53,413 nucleotides of DNA from an uncultured Duganella sp. (lineage in GTDB: Bacteria > Pseudomonadota > Gammaproteobacteria > Burkholderiales > Burkholderiaceae). The notes beneath the pieces were generated by a model. The model did no database searches, was not told the DNA's origin, and saw only the letters and a program-made list of their open reading frames with translations. A program made the position numbers and the translations under genes. Shown here one piece after another: positions 41,102 to 50,800 of this stretch (within the stretch, counting starts at the first letter, position 1; the number at the start of each line of letters is the position of its first letter). The stretch is from the NCBI GenBank assembly GCA_946482635.1, contig CAMLSG010000007.1, forward strand, positions 1 through 53,413. The letters are read 5' to 3'.

Positions 41102-41409
41102 TTATCCCGGCTTATACCCGGCTGAACACAGGCTTATACACAAGTTTTTCCACAAATGCGCACAAGCCAGATGCAGTTATCCAGCGTTCCGCACCGCATA
41201 TTCAGTCGTTTTCCTCGGGGTTTCCCACATCGTTATCCACAATTTGGAGTTATCCAAGGTTATACGCAGCTACTCCCCAGACTTTTCCACAATTGCCGCG
41301 CCAATGCTTGCTGTGTGAATAATTCATGCATACCACTTCGTGCTTATCCAATGCCTTTCCCATGGTTTTCAGGCGGAATTGCACTGGCTTTTACACATCT
41401 TTATCCACA
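41102..41409 (+). repeat. Cluster of DnaA-box-like nonamers upstream of acpH
   Basis: This 328-bp gap (41097-41424) holds no gene. Six nonamers match TTWTNCACA exactly, all on the plus strand: 41134, 41146, 41233, 41283, 41389 and 41401 (start positions); two are the perfect TTATCCACA. Further near matches lie at 41177, 41221, 41250, 41260 and 41344, and one minus-strand TGTGAATAA at 41314. The last box ends 15 bp before the acpH ATG. It resembles a DnaA-binding array; whether it is an origin part, a titration site or a promoter control region is unknown. Confidence 0.7.
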
Positions 41410-41424
41410 GCGCTAGAATGAGGC

Positions 41425-42021
41425 ATGAACTACCTCGCACATATCTACCTGGCACGCCATAGCGAAGCGGCGATGGTCGGCGCCATGCTGGGCGATTTCG
41501 TCAAAGCGAACGGTGGGGATCACTATGCGCCCGAGATCGCGAACGAGATTGCGCTGCACCGGTTCATCGATTCGTTCACGGACAGTCACCCGGTCGTCAC
41601 CGAGGCCAAGAGCCTGTTCACCGAGGGCAGGCGACGTTATGCAGGCATCGTGCTGGACGTGTTCTACGACCATATCCTGAGCCAGCGCTGGGACGAATAC
41701 TGCGAGGAGCCGCGCCAGGAGCTGATCGAGCGCTTTTACGGCGCTTTGGCGGCGCATGAGGGGCAATTGCCGGAGCGGCTGCGCGATATCCTGCCCAAGC
41801 TGATCAAGCAGGACTGGCTGGGTGCTTATGGAGAATTCAGCGGGGTCGAGCTGGCGCTGACCCGCATGTCGGACAGGCTAAGCCGCAATGGCCACCTGCT
41901 GCGCGAGGGCATCGGGGAAGTGCAGCAGCATTACGACGCGATCGCCGAAGGATTCGATCGCTTCTTCCCCGAACTGGTGAAATTTACTTACCAGCGCCGC
42001 CGCCAGTTTTCGGTAGCTTAG
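41425..42021 (+). CDS. acpH: ACP phosphodiesterase AcpH (DUF479)
   Basis: 198 residues; GAGG immediately precedes ATG 41425. It begins [20 protein letters not shown], followed by [10 protein letters not shown], typical of AcpH, and has [17 protein letters not shown] and [14 protein letters not shown] with the HD-like metal residues. AcpH removes the 4'-phosphopantetheine arm from acyl carrier protein. It follows the DnaA-box-like cluster directly and overlaps the convergent glmU end by four bases. Confidence 0.88.
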   Translation: MNYLAHIYLARHSEAAMVGAMLGDFVKANGGDHYAPEIANEIALHRFIDSFTDSHPVVTEAKSLFTEGRRRYAGIVLDVFYDHILSQRWDEYCEEPRQELIERFYGALAAHEGQLPERLRDILPKLIKQDWLGAYGEFSGVELALTRMSDRLSRNGHLLREGIGEVQQHYDAIAEGFDRFFPELVKFTYQRRRQFSVA

Positions 42022-43397
42022 GTTTTCTTGACCTTCACTGGGCGCTTCCAGCCTTCGATCGTGATTTGCTTAGGGCGCGAGATAGTCAGCTTGCCGGCCG
42101 GCGCATCCTTGGTCAGCGTCGTGCCGGCGCCGATGGTTGCGCCTGCGCCCACGGTTACTGGGGCCACGAGCTGGCTGTCGCTGCCGATAAAGGCGTCGTC
42201 TTCGATCACGGTGCGGAACTTGTTTGCGCCATCGTAGTTGCAGGTGATGGTGCCGGCGCCGATGTTCACGCGCGAACCGACGGTTGCGTCGCCCACATAG
42301 GCCAGGTGGTTTGCCTTGCTGTGCGCGGCAACCTGGCTGTTCTTGATCTCGACGAAGTTACCCACATGGACGTCCTCGCCCAGTTCGGTGCCGGGGCGCA
42401 GGCGGGCATATGGGCCGATCTGGCCCTTGTCGCCCACCACCGCTTCTTCGATATGGGTGAAGGCCTTGATATTGGCGCCGGCGCCAATCTTGGCGTTGAT
42501 CAGCACGCAGTTCGGGCCAATCGTTGCGCCTTCGCCGATTTCGACCTTGCCTTCGAAGACGCAGCCGACGTCGATGGTCACGTCGCGGCCACAAGTCAGT
42601 TCGCCGCGCACGTCGATGCGCGCCGGGTCGGCCAGGGTCACGCCTTTGTCCAGCAGGGCGTTGGCGACGCTGCGCTGGTAGATGCGTTCCAGTTCGGCCA
42701 GTTGCGCCTTGCTGTTCACGCCCAGCACTTCCCATGCTGCGGCAGGGTGGGCCGATACGACTTGCACGCCTTCCTCCACCGCCATGGCGACGATATCGGT
42801 CAGGTAGTACTCGCCTTGCGCGTTTTCGTTTTTCAGCTTGCCCAGCCACTGTTTCAGCTTGGCGGTCGGGATCACCATGATGCCGGAATTGATTTCCTTA
42901 ATCATGCGCTCGGCTTCTGTGGCATCCTTCTCTTCAACGATGCGCTGGATGGCGCCGCCCACGCGGACGATGCGGCCCAGGCCGAACGGGTTGTCCTGCA
43001 CCACGGTCAGGATGCCCAGCTTGTCCTTGCCGGCGGCTTCGGCCAGGCGTTTCAGCGATGCGGCGGAAGTCAGCGGCACGTCGCCATACAGCACCAGGGT
43101 TGGCTGGTCATCGTCGAGGTGCTCCAGGCCTTGCTGGACCGCGTGGCCGGTACCCAGTTGCGGTTCCTGCAACGCGGCGGAAATTTCGGTGCCAGGAACG
43201 GCCTTGTGCTTGTCCAGCGAAGCCAGCACCGCTGCGCCGCCGTGACCGTAAATAACGCACAATTTAGCTGGAGACAGGCTGCGCGCGGTATCGATGACGT
43301 GAGACAACAGGGACTTGCCAGCAACGGGATGTAAAACTTTTGGCAGCGCCGACTGCATGCGTTTACCCATGCCAGCGGCGAGAATGACGACGTTCAT
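42018..43397 (-). CDS. glmU: Bifunctional GlmU (glucosamine-1-phosphate acetyltransferase / GlcNAc-1-P uridyltransferase)
   Basis: 459 residues, the normal length. The uridyltransferase half starts [20 protein letters not shown], with YGDVPLTS for metal binding. The C-terminal left-handed beta-helix carries hexapeptide repeats and [31 protein letters not shown] and [10 protein letters not shown], the acetyltransferase active-site region. It makes UDP-GlcNAc for peptidoglycan and lipopolysaccharide. The divergent lipoprotein gene starts 29 bp away. Confidence 0.97.
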   Translation of the reverse strand: MNVVILAAGMGKRMQSALPKVLHPVAGKSLLSHVIDTARSLSPAKLCVIYGHGGAAVLASLDKHKAVPGTEISAALQEPQLGTGHAVQQGLEHLDDDQPTLVLYGDVPLTSAASLKRLAEAAGKDKLGILTVVQDNPFGLGRIVRVGGAIQRIVEEKDATEAERMIKEINSGIMVIPTAKLKQWLGKLKNENAQGEYYLTDIVAMAVEEGVQVVSAHPAAAWEVLGVNSKAQLAELERIYQRSVANALLDKGVTLADPARIDVRGELTCGRDVTIDVGCVFEGKVEIGEGATIGPNCVLINAKIGAGANIKAFTHIEEAVVGDKGQIGPYARLRPGTELGEDVHVGNFVEIKNSQVAAHSKANHLAYVGDATVGSRVNIGAGTITCNYDGANKFRTVIEDDAFIGSDSQLVAPVTVGAGATIGAGTTLTKDAPAGKLTISRPKQITIEGWKRPVKVKKT

Positions 43398-43426
43398 AGA
43401 CCGATTGTTCTTGTGTGAGTTGATAT

Positions 43427-44293
43427 ATGAAAAAGTTTAACACGTGGATCGTGCTGGCTTTTGCCCTTCTGCTCGCAGCGTGCAGTTCCCTGCGCCTGGC
43501 TTATAACAACGCTGACACCCTGCTGTACTGGTGGCTCGACGCCTATGTCGATTTCGACAGCGAGCAAAAGGCGGACGTCAAGCAGGATATCGGGGAGTTC
43601 TTCCGCTGGCACCGCAAGACCCAGCTGCAGGACTATGTGCAATTCCTGCAAAAGGCCCAGCAACAGTTGCGCGGCAACCCGACGCAGGCCGACCTGATGG
43701 CCGATTACGTGGATATCCGCGACCGCACCGAGGCCCTGCTGCTGCGCTCCGCGCCCGATATTGCGGACCTGGCGCTATCGCTCAAGCCCGAGCAACTGGC
43801 GAGCATGGAAAAGAAATTCGCCAAGAACAACGCCAAGTTCCGCAAAGAGAATATGAAGGGCGACGCGCAGGACCAGAACAAGTTCCGCTACAAGAAGTCG
43901 ATGGAACAGTTCGAACTGTGGTTCGGCGATTTCAGCGACGAGCAGGAAGCGATCATCCGCAAAGCTTCCGACGCAAGGCCCCTGGATAACGCGCTGTGGC
44001 TTGATGAACGCATGCGGCGCCAGTTCAAGATCATGAGCCTGGCGCGCAAGATCATGACCGAGCAACCGAGCAAGCAGGTCGCCACGCAATGGATAGAGGA
44101 GCTGATCCGCTCGGGCTTCGACCGCTTTGGCATCTCGGAGCGCAAAGCCTTTTTCGACAACTATACGCAGTCGACGCTCGAACTTGTGCACACCGTGGTG
44201 CGCATCTCCACGCCGGAGCAGAAAGCCCATGCGCAAAAGCGCATGGACGGCTGGATCAAGGACCTGAATACCCTTGCGGCGCAAGTGCATTAA
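43427..44293 (+). CDS. DUF6279 family lipoprotein
   Basis: 288 residues. The signal has lipobox LLAAC, followed by [20 protein letters not shown] and [16 protein letters not shown], a pattern shared by DUF6279 lipoproteins. The remainder is largely helical and charged ([20 protein letters not shown]). Function unknown; probably envelope-located. It is divergent from glmU, and a perfect hairpin starts 13 bp after its stop. Confidence 0.82.
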   Translation: MKKFNTWIVLAFALLLAACSSLRLAYNNADTLLYWWLDAYVDFDSEQKADVKQDIGEFFRWHRKTQLQDYVQFLQKAQQQLRGNPTQADLMADYVDIRDRTEALLLRSAPDIADLALSLKPEQLASMEKKFAKNNAKFRKENMKGDAQDQNKFRYKKSMEQFELWFGDFSDEQEAIIRKASDARPLDNALWLDERMRRQFKIMSLARKIMTEQPSKQVATQWIEELIRSGFDRFGISERKAFFDNYTQSTLELVHTVVRISTPEQKAHAQKRMDGWIKDLNTLAAQVH

Positions 44294-44305
44294 GGCTTGG
44301 CCCTC

Positions 44306-44329
44306 GGCCGGCATGAGATAATGCCGGCC
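44306..44329. terminator. Perfect hairpin between the lipoprotein gene and rsmD
   Basis: GGCCGGCAT (44306-44314) pairs with ATGCCGGCC (44321-44329) around a GAGATA loop. It may terminate the lipoprotein transcript, although no T-run follows. It ends right at the likely rsmD ATG (44330) and includes an alternative in-frame ATG (44321), so it could also affect rsmD translation. Confidence 0.5.
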
Positions 44330-44914
44330 ATGCAAAAGAAGAAAGTCCCCAACCAGGTCCGCATCATCGGCGGCGACTGGAAGCGCACGCCGCTGCCCGT
44401 CCTGGAAGCGCTGGGCCTGCGCCCGACGCCAGACCGCGTGCGCGAAACCGTCTTCAACTGGATCAACCACCTGAACGATGCCGCCTGGAGCGACACCCAG
44501 GTGCTGGACCTGTTCGCCGGCAGCGGAGCCCTCGGTTTCGAAGCTGCCAGCCGCGGCGCGGCCAAGGTCACCATGGTCGACGCCAACAGCGCGGTGGTGC
44601 GCCAGCTCGAAGCCAACCGCGAAAAGCTGAAGGCTACCAATATCGCCATCCAGCGCGGCGACGCCCTGGCGACAGCGCAATCGCTGGCCGGCCGCGGCGC
44701 CAGGTTCGACCTGATCTTCCTCGACCCGCCTTACCAACAAGGCTTGCTGGAGCGCTCGCTGCCGCTATGCCGCGCACTGCTCAAGGACGGCGGCCTGGTT
44801 TATGCCGAGGCGGAAGCACCGCTGGCCCTGGAAGGCTGGGAAGTGGTGCGTGCCGACAAGGCGGGCATGGTCTACTACCACCTGCTTCAGGCATTGCCTG
44901 AAAATGAGGCATAA
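44330..44914 (+). CDS. rsmD: 16S rRNA (guanine(966)-N(2))-methyltransferase RsmD
   Basis: 194 residues from ATG 44330; ATG 44321 (three residues longer) is also possible. VRIIGGDWKRTPLPV and GLRPTPDRVRETVFNWI are the family N-terminal signature. The SAM site is VLDLFAGSGALGFEAASRGA and the catalytic motif is DLIFLDPPY. It methylates G966 of 16S rRNA. It precedes coaD, a widely conserved pair. Confidence 0.94.
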   Translation: MQKKKVPNQVRIIGGDWKRTPLPVLEALGLRPTPDRVRETVFNWINHLNDAAWSDTQVLDLFAGSGALGFEAASRGAAKVTMVDANSAVVRQLEANREKLKATNIAIQRGDALATAQSLAGRGARFDLIFLDPPYQQGLLERSLPLCRALLKDGGLVYAEAEAPLALEGWEVVRADKAGMVYYHLLQALPENEA

Positions 44915-45442
<528 letters not shown>

Positions 45443-45454
45443 GAGAGTATTGCC

Positions 45455-45709
45455 ATGGCTTTAATGATTACCGACGACTGCATCAATTGCGACGTGTGCG
45501 AGCCGGAGTGCCCGAACGACGCGATCTACATGGGTCCGGAGATCTATGAAATTGATCCCAACAAGTGCACCGAATGCGTCGGTCACTTCGATGAACCGCA
45601 GTGCCAGCAAGTCTGCCCAGTCTCTTGCATACCATTTAATCCAGATTGGCGGGAAAGCAAGGAGCAACTGTTGGCAAAATTCGAGAAATTGCAGGCAGAT
45701 AAGACCTGA
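45455..45709 (+). CDS. YfhL-family 2[4Fe-4S] ferredoxin
   Basis: 84 residues, 12 bp after coaD. Two cluster motifs: CINCDVCEPECPNDAIYMG near the N-terminus and CTECVGHFDEPQCQQVCPVS, in which the second motif has the enlarged spacing typical of Allochromatium-type (YfhL) ferredoxins. These carry electrons at low potential in the cytoplasm. The partner is unknown. Confidence 0.94.
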   Translation: MALMITDDCINCDVCEPECPNDAIYMGPEIYEIDPNKCTECVGHFDEPQCQQVCPVSCIPFNPDWRESKEQLLAKFEKLQADKT

Positions 45710-45767
45710 TGCCTCCCAAAAAGGGTAGCGCTGCGTTATATTGCTATCTGATACAAACGGAGACAAA

Positions 45768-46391
45768 ATGAGTATTACTCGCCGTAAACTTTTACAAGTT
45801 GCTGCTGCCGCCGCTTTCCTGGCCACCAGCAGCCTTCCAGCCTTCGCCGCCGAAGTGGCAGGCGTCAAATTCCCGGAAACGGTCAACGTTGCCGGCCATG
45901 ATCTCAAGCTGAACGGCGCCGGTGTGCGCACCAAGCTGGTGTTCAAGGTCTACGCGGTAGGTTTCTACCTGCAGGAAAAGAAGACCACCGTTCAGGACGT
46001 CCTGAGCGTCGGCGGCCCGCGCCGCATTCGCATCGTTGCAATGCGTGACCTGAGCTCGGACGACTTCGGCATGGCCTTCATGAAGGGCCTGAACGACAAC
46101 GTCAGCCCGGAAGAACGTACCAAGCTGCTGCCTCAGACCAAGGCTTTCGGGGAGATTTTTGCCCAGTTCCCTGGACTGAAGAAGGGTGACGAGTTAATCG
46201 TCGACTGGAACCCGTCGACCGGCTCCCAGCCGTTCCTGAACGGTAAGAAGGTTGGCGAAACGCTGCCTGACCAGGCGTTCTTCAACGCCATCATGCGCAT
46301 CTGGATCGGCAACAAGCCGGTTGATTCTTCGCTGAAACCGAAACTGCTGTCGGGCGCGGACAAGCCAGCCCCGGCTCCAGAAACGAACTGA
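45768..46391 (+). CDS. Chalcone isomerase-like periplasmic protein
   Basis: 207 residues from ATG 45768, with GGAGA upstream. It has a signal peptide with a twin-arginine start (SITRRKLLQVAAAAAF) ending near AFAAE. VAGVKFPETVNVAGHDLKLN, GAGVRTKLVFKVYAVGFYLQ and DELIVDWNPSTGSQPFLNG match the bacterial chalcone-isomerase-like family. Bacterial members are not flavonoid enzymes as a rule; their role is unclear. Expressed separately from the ferredoxin gene upstream (58 bp gap). Confidence 0.87.
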   Translation: MSITRRKLLQVAAAAAFLATSSLPAFAAEVAGVKFPETVNVAGHDLKLNGAGVRTKLVFKVYAVGFYLQEKKTTVQDVLSVGGPRRIRIVAMRDLSSDDFGMAFMKGLNDNVSPEERTKLLPQTKAFGEIFAQFPGLKKGDELIVDWNPSTGSQPFLNGKKVGETLPDQAFFNAIMRIWIGNKPVDSSLKPKLLSGADKPAPAPETN

Positions 46392-46410
46392 TTGCTGCGC
46401 TGCGGAAGGC

Positions 46411-46674
46411 TTACGCGCGGCAGGCCATTGCTCGCAGTTCTGCGACGTGGCTAGGCGAGCCTTCCATCGAATTCAGCATACGCTTGAACATCATGGTGTC
46501 GCGCATCAGGCGACGCTGCAAGCGTTCCTCTTTGCTCAACTTTGGCTTAACGACAAGCACGGCAGCGCGGGCGATACCACGCAGCAGCGGCTTGAACACG
46601 ACAGCCAGCGCCAGCGCCAGGATCACCAGCGGCAGGTACTGTGCGAATTCGATGATGTTAATGTAAGTAGACAT
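46411..46674 (-). CDS. Small single-span membrane protein of unknown function
   Basis: 87 residues from ATG 46674. One hydrophobic helix (about residues 12-29, YLPLVILALALAVVFKPL) is followed by a basic, helical cytoplasmic tail (KPKLSKEERLQRRLMRDTM). I recognise no family. It lies convergent to the chalcone-isomerase-like gene (19 bp gap) and divergent from a LysR gene. An open frame continues upstream but lacks protein character. Confidence 0.6.
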   Translation of the reverse strand: MSTYINIIEFAQYLPLVILALALAVVFKPLLRGIARAAVLVVKPKLSKEERLQRRLMRDTMMFKRMLNSMEGSPSHVAELRAMACRA

Positions 46675-46776
46675 GGGCGTTTCTATACCTTTAGAATCTA
46701 TTGGTACTATAGTGCGCCGCAACATATAACGCCAATTCCGTTTCTCCATAACAATCATTATTGGTGTGAATGACCG

Positions 46777-47745
46777 ATGAGCTTTCTGACCCTGGACCTG
46801 AATCTGCTGCGCGTATTCGACGCGGTAATGACTGAGCAGAACCTGACGCGCGCTGCCGGCCACCTGGCCATGACGCAGCCGGCGGTGTCGAATGCCATCA
46901 AGCGCCTGCGCGAAAGCCTGGGCGACGATTTACTGATCCGCACGGCTTATGGCGTAAAGCCGACGCCGCGGGCGGAAGCGCTGTGGCCGCAGGTGCGCAG
47001 CGCCTTGGCCTCGCTGGAAGCGGCAGTGACGCCGGGCACGTTCGACGTGTCCAAGACCCACGCCACTTTCCGCATGGCCATGGCGGATGCGACGGCCGCG
47101 TTCTGGCTGCCCTCGCTGATGCGCTCGATCGAACGCGAAGCGCCTGGCGTGAACATCCGCATGGTTCCTTTGACAACGCGCGAACCGCGGCCAATGCTGC
47201 TGCGCGGCGACATCGACCTGGCGGTGGGCTTCTTCCCCGGTGTGGCGGCGCAATTGATGAGCGAACCGAGCTCGCCGATTCGCCATGAGCGGCTGTATTC
47301 TGGGATTTATGTAGCCGTGATGCGGCGCGGGCACCCGCTGGCCAAGCAAGACCTGACCCTGGACAACTACTGCTCAGCCAACCACTTGCTGGTCAGCTTC
47401 TCCGGCCGGGCGCATGGCCTGGTGGACGAAGCGCTGGCGCAGATCCAGCGCGAACGCCGCATCCTGTTGACGGTGAACCAATTCTTCACCGCCGGCCGCG
47501 TGGTGGCCAACAGCGACCTGATCACGGTGCTGCCGAAGCACCTGATCGCCTCCACCGGCATGACGGACGCGCTGATCTACAAAGAGCTGCCATTCCAGCT
47601 CCCGGCGGTGCACCTCGACATGCTCTGGCACGAACGCGACGCCCGCAGCCCGGCCCACAAATGGCTGCGCGGCCACCTCGAAAGCATGAACTCCGTCGCC
47701 CAGAAAACCGCCCCGGGCACCAATCCCAAGAACGACACCTACTAA
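46777..47745 (+). CDS. LysR-family transcriptional regulator
   Basis: 322 residues. The winged helix is DLNLLRVFDAVMTEQNLTRA followed by AGHLAMTQPAVSNAIKRLRE, close to the NodD/LeuO-like subgroup. The effector domain starts near residue 90 (THATFRMAMADATAAFW). The target is unknown; the small membrane protein gene is divergent with a 102-bp AT-rich gap. A 97-bp inverted repeat element lies 11 bp downstream. Confidence 0.9.
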   Translation: MSFLTLDLNLLRVFDAVMTEQNLTRAAGHLAMTQPAVSNAIKRLRESLGDDLLIRTAYGVKPTPRAEALWPQVRSALASLEAAVTPGTFDVSKTHATFRMAMADATAAFWLPSLMRSIEREAPGVNIRMVPLTTREPRPMLLRGDIDLAVGFFPGVAAQLMSEPSSPIRHERLYSGIYVAVMRRGHPLAKQDLTLDNYCSANHLLVSFSGRAHGLVDEALAQIQRERRILLTVNQFFTAGRVVANSDLITVLPKHLIASTGMTDALIYKELPFQLPAVHLDMLWHERDARSPAHKWLRGHLESMNSVAQKTAPGTNPKNDTY

Positions 47746-47756
47746 CAGCTAACTTC

Positions 47757-47853
47757 GTGTCAACCTTGGGGTCAGGCTCTCAAGTTGACACAAGCTCATG
47801 CGCACGACGGTTGTGCCCGTGTCAACCAAAGAGCCTGACCCCAAGGTTGACAC
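47757..47853. repeat. 97-bp nested inverted repeat between convergent lysR and putA
   Basis: Two perfect 24-base arms (47757-47780 and 47830-47853) are separated by 49 bp. The left arm begins GTGTCAACCTTGGGGTCAGG. Inside are GTTGACAC (47784-47791) and GTGTCAAC (47819-47826), so each half is itself flanked by GTGTCAAC palindromes. It looks like a dispersed REP/BIME-type intergenic repeat; copy number cannot be judged from one window. It could also end transcription from both sides. Confidence 0.72.
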
Positions 47854-47865
47854 GGGCTCGGCCGT

Positions 47866-50800
47866 TTAGGCGTCGAGGGTCATCAGGCTGGCGTTGCCGC
47901 CGGCGGCGGTGGTGTTGACGCACAGGGCGCGTTCGGCCACCAGGCGCCACAGGGGGATGTCGCCTTCTTCTGTCGTATCGATTACTGAGACGATCGCGCC
48001 GTCGCGTGCGGCCAGTTCTGGGCGCAGCTTGGCGCCGAGGCTGGATTCCACCAGTGCGATCTGGAAGTCGGCCTTGGCCAGGTCGGTGGCGGATACCGTC
48101 TGGATCGCTGCTTTTACGTCGCCGGACAGGTCTGCCGGCAGGGCGCCTTCAACGACCAAAGCGCGGTTGCCGGTCGACAGGGCGGCCGCTATCTGGTTCA
48201 GCAGCACTTCCGTATTCGATGCGAGGCAGGCGATATTGCCGCGTGGGACGTAGGCCAGCGTATTGCGCTCGCCGGTCGGTCCTGGCAGGGCGATCAGGCT
48301 GCCCACCGGCGTGGTGCGTGCATAGCTTTCGATATGCGCGGCCAGGCGGCTCTTGCCTTGTGCCTTGGCCCATGCGGCCAGCGAATCGATCGCTGGCACG
48401 CTTTGGCGCTGGTGGCGGTCCAGTGTGACGGCGCCGCGCTGCAGGCGTTTCAGGTACAGCGGGCCGCCGGCTTTCGGGCCGGTGCCGGATTTGCCTTCAC
48501 CGCCAAACGGCTGCACACCCACCACGGCACCCACGATATTGCGGTTCACGTAGATGTTGCCGACGTGCGCGCTGGAAGTGATGTAGTCGATGGTTTCGTC
48601 GATACGCGAGTGCACGCCCAGGGTCAGGCCAAAGCCGCTGCCGTTGATCTGCTCAATCACTTTTGGCAGTTCGGAACGCTTGTAGCGGATCACGTGCATC
48701 ACGGGGCCGAATACTTCCTTGGTCAGCTCGGACAGGGAGCGGATTTCCAGCACGGTCGGCGGCACGAAAGTGCCGGCATCGGCGCCTGGCACTTCCAGCG
48801 AGAAGCTGGCCTTGGCGTGGGCGCGTACTTTTTCGATGTGGTTCAGCAGGTTTTGCTGCGCTTCCTTGTCGATCACTGGTCCGATGTCGGTCACCAGGCG
48901 GTCCGGCGAGCCGATTCGCAGTTCCTTCATCGCGCCTTTGAGCATCTTGATGGTCTTGTCGGCGATGTCTTCCTGCAGGAACAGCACGCGCAGGGCGGAG
49001 CAGCGTTGGCCGGCGCTGTCGAAGGCGGACGAAATCGCGTCGCCCACCACTTGTTCCGGCAGCGAGGAGGAGTCGACGATCATGGCGTTCTGGCCGCCGG
49101 TTTCGGCGATCAGCGGGATGTCCACATTTTCAGCAGCGGCGCGCTTGGCGAGTGTGCGGTTGATCAGTTGCGCTACTTCGGTGGAACCGGTGAAGATCAC
49201 GCCTTTAACGCGTGCATCGTTGCACAGGCCTGCGCCAACCACTTCGCCGCGGCCTGGCAGGAATTGCAGTGCGACGCGCGGTACGCCGGCTTCGTGCAGC
49301 AGTTCTACTGCGCGCTGGGCGATCAGCGGGGTTTGTTCTGCTGGTTTTGCGAGCACCACGTTGCCGGCCGCCAGTGCTGCAGCAGCCTGCCCGGTGAAGA
49401 TCGCCAGCGGGAAGTTCCATGGGCTGATGCAGGTCACAGGGCCCAGCGCCAGCGTATTGGTGGAGCCGCGCACTTGTACGGCGTAATAGCGCAGGAAGTC
49501 GACTGCTTCGCGTACTTCGGCAATTGCGTTCGGCAGCGATTTGCCTGCTTCACGTACGGCCAGCGCCATCAGCTCAAGTTTGTGGGTTTCGAACAGGTCG
49601 GCAGCCCGATCCAGGCAGGCGGCGCGTTGCGATGGCTCGGTGGTTTGCCAATCCATGGCGAATTGGCTGGCGGCGTTCAGGGCGTTGTTGACGTCTTCGG
49701 CTGTCGCTTCGGTCACGGAGCCGACGACATCGTCTTTGCGAGCCGGATTGATCACCGGTTGGGAGGCCTGGCCGGCGCTGGCTTCAACAGCCAGCAGCGG
49801 GCCGGCATTCCAGCTACGCGGTTGTGCCAGCGCCAGCGATACTTCGCGCAACACGTCTTCGTTCGAGAGGTCGATGCCGGTGGAGTTCTTGCGCTCGGCG
49901 CCGAACATGTCCAGCGGCAGGGCGATGCCGGTGTGCGGCTGGCCATTCAGGTTGCGTGCCACTTCGATTGGGTTCGAAATCAGCGAATCAACCGGGATGC
50001 TTTCGTCGACGATCTGGTTGACGAACGAGGAGTTGGCGCCGTTTTCGAGCAGGCGGCGTACCAGGTAGGCCAGCAGGGTTTCGTGCGAACCGACCGGTGC
50101 ATAGATGCGGCAAGCCTTGTCCAGGTTTTCAGCGCCGACCACCTGGTCGTACAAGGTTTCGCCCATGCCGTGCAGGCATTGGAACTCATAGCCGTTGATG
50201 CCGTCGCGCTTGGCCCAGGTGTAAATCGTGGACAGGGTTTGTGCGTTGTGGGTCGCGAATTGCGCGTAGATCACGTCGGTCGCGGCCAGCAGGCGCTGCG
50301 CGCAAGCGAGGTAGGAGACGTCGGTGTAGACCTTGCGGGTGTAGACCGGGTATCCAGGCATGCCGTCAACCTGGGCGCGCTTGATTTCGGCATCCCAGTA
50401 AGCGCCTTTCACCAGGCGCACCATGAACTTGCGGCCGCTGCGCTTTGCCAGGTCGACCAGGTAGTCGATCACGAATGGGCAGCGCTTCTGGTAAGCCTGC
50501 ACCACGAAGCCGATGCCGTCGAAGCCTTCCAGTTCCGGGTTGAAGGCCATTGCTTCCATCAGGTCCAGCGACAGTTCCAGGCGATCGGCTTCTTCGGCGT
50601 CGATGTTCAGGCCGATGTTATAGCCCTTGGCCAGCTTGACCAGCGCGGTCAGGCGCGGCAGCAGTTCGGACATCACGCGTTCGCGCTGGGCGCGGCTGTA
50701 GCGTGGGTGCAGTGCAGACAGTTTGACGGAAATGCCAGGGCCATTGCGGATGCCGCGGCCGTTCGATGCCTTGCCAATCGCGTGGATCGCTTTTTCGTAA

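Noticed and set aside
41097..41424. CRISPR array or the chromosomal origin itself
   Set aside because: The repeated units are 9 bp, irregularly spaced and without spacers, so not CRISPR. No dnaA/dnaN genes and no AT-rich unwinding region are present, so a complete origin is not supported.
47757..47853. Insertion sequence or miniature transposon
   Set aside because: The inverted arms are perfect but no target-site duplication or transposase is visible, so I call it only a repeat element.
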